Shown here piece by piece: positions 56,460 through 64,000 of a stretch of DNA of 64,000 nucleotides (its first letter is position 1; every line of letters begins with the position of its first letter). Both the position numbers and the translations under genes were made by a program. This stretch comes from Thozetella sp. PMI_491 (Eukaryota; Ascomycota; Sordariomycetes; Chaetosphaeriales; Chaetosphaeriaceae): NCBI GenBank assembly GCA_021432635.1, contig MU270092.1, forward strand, positions 186,001 through 250,000. Direction: 5' to 3'. The notes under the pieces were generated by a model, which was not told the DNA's origin, did not search any database, and was given only the letters and a program-made list of their open reading frames with translations.

Positions 56460-58316
56460 TGTCACCGCGCGACCGGGGGTGTGGCACTTCGGAAGGAGGA
56501 AATGGAAGGAAGTTTCGGATTACGGACGAGGGGATCAAGGACTCGTGGGTCGCGCGAGAGATTTATCTGGCGAAGTCGATGGAGTTGCTCAGGATGGTTT
56601 GATGGAAAGAGGGAGTAGAGTTTGGAGCTGGCTGGATCGCAATCGAAGCACGAGCCCCCGATTATTGAGCCCACGTCAGGAGCTCCTGCCTAAGGTACAG
56701 CCTTGGACGCACTCGCGCCTGAGCCGCCACCAAGCCATTTTAGGCGGTCCAATCAACATTCTAAACCGTTTCCGGCTAAGTCTCGGCCAATCGGTACTCG
56801 ATTTCACGTGATCAATCACTCATCCAATGCAAGCCCTCCTCTTGGGTCCACTTCGTCCTTTCGACCTTCTGGTAGAAGACTTTGTTCAGCTGGCTGCTAC
56901 TGGATGACTATCGCCTCGTTAGTAGCCAGCTAGCTGCCCTAAGACGGGAAACAGAGTGAGACAAGGACAGATGTCTCTTATAGATGCCCGAGTTATGTGT
57001 AGAAACGCAATAGAGATTTGAATTCGATGTAATAAATGTAAGCGTTTTCTCCCTCGAAGACAAACGGAGCTACTCTAATCTCATCCTTATATCTTGAATC
57101 AGGAGCGCACCTTGGGTTGGTTAGCCTGTGCCGTGGTGCTACTACTGACATTAAACCTTAATTCTCTTCTTCCTGGCTGCTTGTCCTCAAGCTCCTGGTC
57201 GAACTACCTCAACTTTCTCGGAACTCTTTTGGAGCTACTATGCAGTATGCACAAAGCACTAAGCGCGTATAGACTGCCTCGAAAAGTGCATATAGTGCTT
57301 TTAAATTCACCTATTGGGGCTTTTTCGGGACCTAGGAAATACTGGTTTTGGGGGCTAATTAATTTCGGCAGACGAAGCCCCGATACAAGAACTTTCTGGT
57401 GGAGTTTTTTTTTTTCTTTTGGGTGGAAGCCGCTCGGCAGTAGCGCCAGCTAGCAAGTAAGGTACCTCTGTAGGAAATATGGCTTCGGAGAAGATCGCCT
57501 GTAGAGAACTGTACCCCGTAACACGCCAGTGATTTGTCGCCACACGTTGGGTAATACGTGTGTAGAAATGAAAATACTTTACGGAGGGCTGAGATGCAAA
57601 GCTTTCTGAATAGCTTCAGAGGAGGCGCTGTAGCTGGCTTAGCTTCGCGCCCAGCCCCCTCCAGGGCCTGCAAAGCTCGTTTCCGCAAACAGTTCACGCA
57701 TCGGCCACTAGCTGCCCCGGCTGTTAAGGACGGCGGTATAGCTCCCACCTGTCTGCCTAACACCATAGGTCCCAAGCAAACGGCTTGAGCGAGTCCACAT
57801 TTTAGCAAGTGTTCAATCGCGCGCACATCAACTCCTTTTGTTCACGCTATCGGCTGCGTCAGGCTCATGCCAATGCCGTCGCCTTTCGTGCTATAGCGCT
57901 AAAGGCCCTCTTTGTGCTTTGTCTCTCTCTATCTACGGTGGTATGATCCCCCAGACCCTGTTGACAGCCTGCAACTGCGCGTCGACCTCGCTTGCGATGC
58001 CACTCTGAGTCTCCCTTTCCGCCGCGCCGACACGATTCTCTAGAGGATGCGATCGATACCGCTCGCGACGCCGCCCATCTTCCATCCGATCTATATCAAT
58101 CCTGTGCGCCGTAAGCCCGCGCCCGAGTCCTCGCGCCGCAACTAGGACTGCGCAAACGGGCATGAGCTCGGAGAGGGGGCATCCCAAGAGTCGAGAACCG
58201 CGTATATGTGCTAGCGGGCGGGAGGCCACGCGCGTCGGAGGTAATCGAGGAAGGAATAAGGACGAAGGACGTCTGGGCGCGAAACTCCCGAGAAGCAGCA
58301 GAAGCCGACCGCGAAG
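56460..58316. other. Divergent intergenic region RPN2/CET1
   Basis: About 1.9 kb between two divergent core genes. The RPN2 side is GC-rich. The middle (about 56940-57580) is AT-richer, with a T-rich tract near 57403-57420. The CET1 side has a CT-rich stretch at about 57915-57935 that may mark a leader. The frame at 57094-57453 is hydrophobic but has no convincing start or family. Confidence 0.5.
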
Positions 58317-60972
58317 ATGGATCTCCGGGGCATACTGAACGACAACGGGCCGGCCTCATCGAGGCAGGGCAAGCCCTCCCAGCCGGCACCGCAACAGCCC
58401 CCATCAACACCCGTGCAAGCGCCCCCGGGGCAGCAGTTTCGGGATTACAGCCAGACGACGCAGGCATCACCGAGCCGGCCTATGTCACAAGATTTCGGCT
58501 CTCAGAGATCCTCAAGCCTCTTCGGCTCGCCTCCACCCTATCACACCCCCGCCCCCTATGCGGCCCGGCCTCAACCTCCAACCCTCCAACAGGTCCCCCC
58601 GAATGATATGCGGTCTCCGAGCGTCGCCACTGGCCCCGGCCTCGCGCCCTCTCCGTACCGACAGACGCCGACTTCATCGATCAGCGGCCCCGGCGGAGGA
58701 TACCCGTTCCCTCCTACGAACCAGACCCCGACGAGCCCTGTGCAACTACACCAGTACCCGCCACAGGCTGTCTATCACAGAGACAGCTACCCTCAGCCAC
58801 ATGGCCCAGCAGGTGTGACAGGCTCGGCTGGCGGCCCCCCATATATGCAGGGACAACCCATGCCACAAACACCTGCAACACCAGGCGGTGCGCATCCCTA
58901 TCTTCACCAGCGGTCGCAGTCTACGCACTCCACACCGACACCCACCTCCGCTCAGAGCCAGGGACATTATGGGGTCCCCTTTGTCCAAGGGAGTCCTGCT
59001 GCTACCACCCACCCGCTCCCAGGTGACCATCACCAGCATCAGCGACAGCCTTCCCAGCCGCCCACGCCCCTCGGACCACCAATGCCGGGAGCCCGTCAGT
59101 CTTCTGCTAATTACGCGCAACCGCCTAGCCCGTATCAGCAGCGTCTTTCATCCACTGGTTCCTACATTCACCAGCAGTCGGCCCAGGCTTCGCCGTCCCA
59201 AAATACACCACCGCCCCCTCTCCCGCCGGGACTGCCCCGACACCCCAGCGCGCAGAGCATCTACGAAGCTCAAGCTGCGACCGATCTCCACCGAGGCTCC
59301 CAATCCCAGAGCGAGCGCGAAAAGAGCCTCAGCGTAAGCCCCAAGACCAGGATACCGAGCTTGCCGAGCAGCGCCGGTCGGCCGAGCACCTCGCGCGCCG
59401 ACTCAGAATCCTTTCACCCCCAGCCGCACCAGAGCGTGGCGATGGGAGTCGATCCGGACTCGCGCGCTCGCGATCGCGCGACCACCCCAGCGAAACGCAA
59501 GTTGGACGACCGAGATTTGAAGCCAGACGAGCTTGAGAAACGGGAGGTACGACCGGCGCCGTTCGAGAGAGTGAATGGGAACCATGTGCCGGCCTCCGCG
59601 TCACACGCACCCGCTTCTGCATCGGCGTCCCCGGTTATTCCCAAGAAGAAGAAGAGAATGCGATATCCAAACGCGCCGGTTTGGGCACAGCAGTTCCAGA
59701 ACGGCCGGAAGCTGAATGCTGCCAACTACATCCTCCACAAACCCGTCCACGATCACATGGCGGAGCTCAATGGCAAGCAGGAGATCAAGACGGAGCGAAG
59801 TCGGCATGCTTCCCCGGAGGAGAAGCGAACAGCACCACCTCCCCCTCCCCCTCCCCCTCAGAACCAGCCGCCTGCAGCTGCTCCCGAGATTCCAAACATG
59901 GGCCGACCGCTAGGTCCGTGGGAGCAGGCTATTACGGGAACACCCCCAATGCAGGAGATAGTCAAGGAAGTCGCCGATTTCCTCTACCTGAATATCGTCG
60001 GTAACGATAGAAGGGGTGAGATCATGGCACACGGGATCGAGTTTGAGGTCGAGGCGAAGCTGGGCAAACTCATTGATAGGAACACGAACGACCGACTCGC
60101 CCTCCCTGTTTTGACTGAATGTGTCGTCAATCACCGCGAAACAGCTTTTCGGAGTAGCATGACAGAGGTATGTCCATATCCTTTCTGGACGAGCCGGCCC
60201 GTCTCCTTTTCTTTGCCTGGGATATTCTAACCTTGGTTGTTTCCTGCAGGCCCAGCACATGCAGTACAACGAATTCCTCAACGAGGCCGTCCAAGTAACC
60301 CACCACAAGAATCGAGCCAACGTACCCAAACCTCGTCTGCCGGTGGAATACAAGCACCGGCGGGAAATCGACCGATTCTTCGAACTTCCATCTCACATGC
60401 GGCAGCAGCTCCCGCCTTACGTCGAGAGCCTAATAAATCCTCGCCATGGCCTCAAGGTCCGGGTAACGTATGATGAGAAGACAAAAGAGGTCCTGGCCAA
60501 GATCATCAAGGCCCGCGTCGCCGATTTGGACATTTATATGCCTAAGAGCCTCCTGGATGTGCGGATCAGCATCAACCTGGAAATGGCATGGGACATGTCT
60601 GTCGAGGAGCTGGAGCGGATCGGCGGGGGCAAGAAGAAGGATTCCCCCGACCGCAACAAAGACCGATTGAGCTACCAGCACGGGCCTTACCAGATCGATT
60701 TGACCCAAGTGAAGTCGATCCTGGCCGTAAGCAACCACCTAGATGAACTCGGCGATGCTACTCATGCTAACTGTCTCATACAGGCTGGCCATCAACCCCT
60801 GTCGAAGGAAGAGAAGGAACACGAGCTCGAGATCGAACTGTCGGTGGCGACCCTGTTGGACCAGGCCAGGCGTCTACACGAAGGCCAAGACAATCAGTTT
60901 ACGGAGCTGATAGAGGGCTTTATCGACAACGCTAAAATCCTGAGCCGCAAGGCGAGCGAGTTCAAAGCTTAA
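58317..60972 (+). CDS. cet1: mRNA-capping enzyme subunit beta (polynucleotide 5'-triphosphatase)
   Basis: Three exons (58317-60167, 60250-60726, 60784-60972) encode 838 residues. The enzyme removes the gamma-phosphate of nascent mRNA in the first step of capping, in the nucleus. The first ~440 residues are disordered and very rich in Pro, Gln and Ser. A KKKKRMRYPNAPVWAQQ segment links to the catalytic tunnel domain from about residue 530. There, EVADFLYLNI, GIEFEVEAKLGKLIDR (strand with metal-binding glutamates), RVTYDEKTKEVLAKIIKARV, VRISINLEMAW and the closing EKEHELEIELSVATLL carry the ExE signatures of the fungal tunnel family. The second intron is 57 nt with no stop, so an unspliced product stays in frame. 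Start: first ATG, MDLRGILNDNG. Confidence 0.95.
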
Positions 60973-62158
60973 GGGCCGACCGTCCCTCTTCAGCATATAC
61001 CTCTTTATTGTATTTTAGTTCGGCACTGCCTCCCGTGGATAGGGGTTATGTGATCCGTCTCGCCTCCGAGGGTGCGGCGCGACGGGGTGTTTCGATTCGG
61101 CGGCTCTTTTTTTTATTCTTCACTGCTAGATACCAGGGCGGAGTCAGGAAAGACAAGCTTTCGCGGGCCATACAGCGACCTGAAAAAAAATTGACAGTTT
61201 GAGCACCGATACCTTCACGTGCCATCGCCTACGTCTTGTGCCTGTGACCGACCGACTGGCTTCTGAGGGCCAGAGGCAGCCTGAGTGGACATGCTTTGAA
61301 GGCCACGCAAGGGCGCCCAGGATGTCGATCTGAAAAAAATCGGCCTCGACTAGCGGGCAGAAAGCTTAACCCAGCCCGTCGGCCCAACTGATTCTTTGCT
61401 TTGTGTATCTACAGAACTTGCGAGCTGGCCCTGGGCAAAGGATGCCGTCACTGTCGCCCGAAGTGGGGGCGATGCACTCAAGGGTGAAAGCAGTGTAGGT
61501 AGGCAAGGCATCTTGAGCTAACTTGCATCACTTACTGCTTACCTACGTGGCTCGACTAGTAACTATGTGGCGCCTCCAGAGCTGCAGAGCCAAACTTTTG
61601 CTACTATTTCAGGCATTTCGGTCCTCCTTTTCGTCTTCCCACCCATTCTCCTCGCCGCCAATGAAGCCATGATGATGATGCCACGGGAACCCGCAAGGGA
61701 GCACCTGTGCTCTCGCCGGATAAAGTCACACTTATAGCAGAAATTCAGTAGCATATGAGGTTGTGGGCCTAGCCTCCCTAACCTCCCTTTGCCGAAGTGC
61801 TAGGAAGAATACACCCGGATAGGCACGGGTATAGACCAAGTCTTGAGGGGAGCGGCTTTCGTTTTGCTTTGTGCTAATGTGTCTATCTAGCCTAGTGACC
61901 ATGCTAGCTATGCTTATGGGGACAACGATTTAAAAGTTGTAGATCCTTCGCAGTGTAAATAGGAAGAGCAATCATTCGAACTCACAGCTACCGAATCCTA
62001 AAACGAGAAGCACGAAGTACTCAGACTTCCGGAAGAATGAAACCTACTGAGACACCAATACTCTATTCTTTCGTTCCGAATGTTCCGGCATCATGGCTTG
62101 GAAGAGAATATGACTATGGCGTAACTACATACCATAGTAGCTCAGTTGATTCTGAGGT
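60973..62158. other. Intergenic region
   Basis: Terminator of CET1 and the 3' flank of the small minus-strand gene. T-rich and A-rich tracts lie at about 61108-61120 and 61183-61193. No gene is supported; a short run of ATG/CAT-like triplets near 61668-61680 is unremarkable. Confidence 0.5.
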
Positions 62159-62784
62159 CTAATCGTGCATTTGTAGATCTTCCCACGGAAATTGCCCATC
62201 GATTAACGAACTCGCCAAAAGCATACTGTCGCTGCCCATCAGCTGCGTCCCATTTGCAACACTGCTAGTTGTGTTTTCGGTCACCGAGTAGCCAGGAATT
62301 CCAGCCGTGTTTGGCGCTCCGCTAGTTATGTCGTTTTGGATGACAGCTAAAGATGGCATAATCATATAATTTTGATCTGCGAAAGATTGCACATAGCCCA
62401 GATATGGCTCGTTTTCGTGGCCTATCATCTCGCTTGAAGCTTGGGTTATGTGATGCAATAAGTATTCATACCTGGTGGGATATGAGTCTTGACCTCGCCC
62501 GACTTACCCAAGTCGAAGTCCACATAGTTAGAAGGCGGGTAGCCGAGTACATAGTTTGGTGCCGGAGAGGGTATATAGGCTGGCTCGTCCGGATCCTAAT
62601 TATTGTTGACACCAGGCAAAGGAAGCGAAGGGTTAGGCAGCAGGAAGGTGACAGATGGAGGATTTTTTGCCCTTTCTCTGCGTCTCCTTTGGCTTCCTGT
62701 GTTCCGCGATCTATGAGCTTCCTTACACGTAGGAATTGCCCGCTCCTTCGTGTGTTGGTGGTCTTTCTTGGATTTTCGTGTCAT
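62159..62784 (-). CDS. Small bZIP-like protein lacking a leucine zipper (tentative)
   Basis: A hand-built model of three exons (62784-62653, 62595-62508, 62439-62159) gives 166 residues with consistent phases. The second intron is good (GTAAGT..AAG). The first uses GTCACC..TAG, a weak donor, and is also 57 nt. The N-terminal part is basic, and RNTGSQRRRRERAK fits the N-x7-R signature of a bZIP basic region. No leucine heptads follow; it goes straight into PDEPAYIPSPAPNYVLGYPP. The C-terminus is rich in Ser, Asn and Gly and ends GQFPWEDLQMHD, which looks like a regulator's activation tail. It may be a decayed bZIP gene, or the upstream exons may be missed. The first exon is the least certain. 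Confidence 0.45.
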
Positions 62785-63135
62785 ATTGGTCAGTAGGTGG
62801 AATGCCGAAGCTGCTCTTTCGAAAATGTAATGAAAATAGAGGTGATATATCAGTATTGAAACGTCTTCCAATTGATTCAACGCAATCTTGTCAAATTCGA
62901 TGGTGTTTTCTGCATCTGTACGAGGTTGCTGGCCTAGCTGTTTAAGCTCCAAGCTGGTAGCTAACGTTCCATACCAACCTTGCCCATGTCCACACTCAGA
63001 CTTGAGTCTTAAAGTCAGATACATCTACAAGAAAGCGTCTTGAAGCGAGATATGCTTTTAAGGAAGCAATTTGAAAGTCGGATATGTCTAAGAGCAGGGA
63101 TTGAAGTCGGATATGTCGGAGCGAGCGTTGCATCC
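62785..63135. other. Intergenic, AT-rich
   Basis: Possible promoter of the small bZIP-like gene. A long minus-strand open frame continues through it without motifs. Near-repeats of GTCGGATATGTC occur at about 63075-63120. Confidence 0.4.
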
Positions 63136-63197
63136 CCGTCAACATTACACCCTCGTCAGCGTTACGCCCTCGTCAGCGTTGCCTCCTGGTCAGCGTT
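63136..63197 (+). repeat. Degenerate tandem repeat, about 17-base unit
   Basis: Three and a half copies of a unit close to CTCGTCAGCGTTACGCC, with single-base changes between copies. No coding frame is supported across it. Confidence 0.7.
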
Positions 63198-64000
63198 TGT
63201 GAGAAGCCGCCTGCGAGCTCCGCACCTACATTATCCTTCTGCAAGTTGTCAGATCTATATCTAAGCGAGCATTGTAACTTGGAGCCAGATCTACAGCTAA
63301 CCAACCAATTTATACGAAAAATCAGAACCGTTTCTCTTGATGGATCGTCTCCACAGTCAGCATCAAGGCTCGAATCCAGGGGTGCATCCCCAAGTCGGTA
63401 TCCAGAGGTATGAAGCATCAGAAGATACTCTTAGACGATAGAAGAAAAGATTTTCTTTCTGAATTACGGTCCTTGAACTCTTTGTCGCGTTCCCTGAAGC
63501 CCCAATAGGCATCTTCGTTTACAAACACGCCGGGGGCAATTATTGGGCGGCTGCACTTGGCGGCATGCCGAATTTTGCCTCGTGCGGCCAAATGGAGGAG
63601 GATCAATGCAGGTGAGGGGAGAAACGATATCCCTTTATAGGCCGCTAGATATGCCAGGGTCGAAGCGGGGTAGCTTGCAGCGGCATCAGAAGGACCGGCA
63701 AGTGCACTGCATTCCGGGCCACCAACCTGCTCGATCCGACGAGAGCACACGTGCTCTGGTGGTTCCTCGTCCCTCATTTCTAGGCCCGTCCACGCGCACA
63801 CGCAGCATAGCTAGCAAATAGCACCATCCCCCCCCCCCCTCCAACCACGCCTCTCTGCTCTGCCGAGGAGGTACCCGGGAGGGCCGGCACCCCACGAACC
63901 CCACCATCTCGCCCAGATGCCGCCATCGCGCCTCCTATCGACGTGACCATGCACCCTCCTGATCGACAAGAGCCTCTTTAGATCGATGGTAGCCCCATGG
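63198..64000. other. Gene-poor right end
   Basis: No supported gene to the window edge. A 12-base C run lies near 63828-63839. The frames at 63418-63801 and 63686-63907 (minus) overlap plus-strand frames and lack features. Confidence 0.4.

Noticed and set aside
1..64000. tRNA, rRNA and CRISPR arrays
   Set aside because: No B-box/cloverleaf combination, no rRNA core sequence and no spaced direct repeats were found by eye. CRISPR is not expected in a fungus. A tRNA search program could still find one I missed.

Overview
The window is nuclear DNA from a filamentous ascomycete (Pezizomycotina, most likely a Sordariomycete). Most genes carry short introns (about 50-80 nt) with GT..AG ends and CTAAC/CTGAC-like branch sites. 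Coding DNA is GC-rich. The families are typical: a CFEM-domain PTH11-type receptor, a DUF7708 protein, an mpaB-like oxygenase, NCS1 permeases and a Zn2Cys6 regulator of the RDS2/AcuM type. The species cannot be named from sequence alone. Exon models were built by hand from splice signals and protein continuity. For every complete multi-exon model the summed exon length is a multiple of three.

Layout. 0-8 kb: 3' end of a sugar transporter (+), a secreted PL1 pectate lyase (+), an mpaB-like oxygenase (-) and a CFEM receptor (-). 7.5-11.9 kb: no convincing gene, but a striking run of adjacent hairpins (8878-9161), a G-quadruplex-like tract and a possible retroelement relic. 11.9-22 kb, accessory-looking: an AAA ATPase (-), a DUF7708 protein with a degenerate P-loop (-), a chimeric transcription factor (+) and an ankyrin protein (+). 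22.4-24.5 kb: an MFS sugar transporter (-) that needs a 5-nt micro-exon. 24.5-31.4 kb: a long gene-poor stretch with a 200-N assembly gap. 31.4-42.5 kb: a Myb-like factor (+), COX10 (-) and two NCS1 permeases (-). 44.3-61 kb: a 1,633-residue unknown zinc-finger protein (+), sulfite oxidase (-), proteasome subunit RPN2 (-) and mRNA-capping triphosphatase CET1 (+). 61-64 kb: mostly empty, with a small zipper-less bZIP-like gene (-).

How the genes relate. The pectate lyase next to a sugar transporter fits plant-polymer use. The two NCS1 permeases fit nucleobase or allantoin uptake. COX10, RPN2, CET1 and sulfite oxidase are core genes and suggest the right-hand half is conserved chromosome. The most unusual object is the gene at 17176-19854. 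A complete RDS2/AcuM-type Zn2Cys6 finger and its characteristic C-terminal block flank an inserted NHP6-type HMG box in one open reading path.
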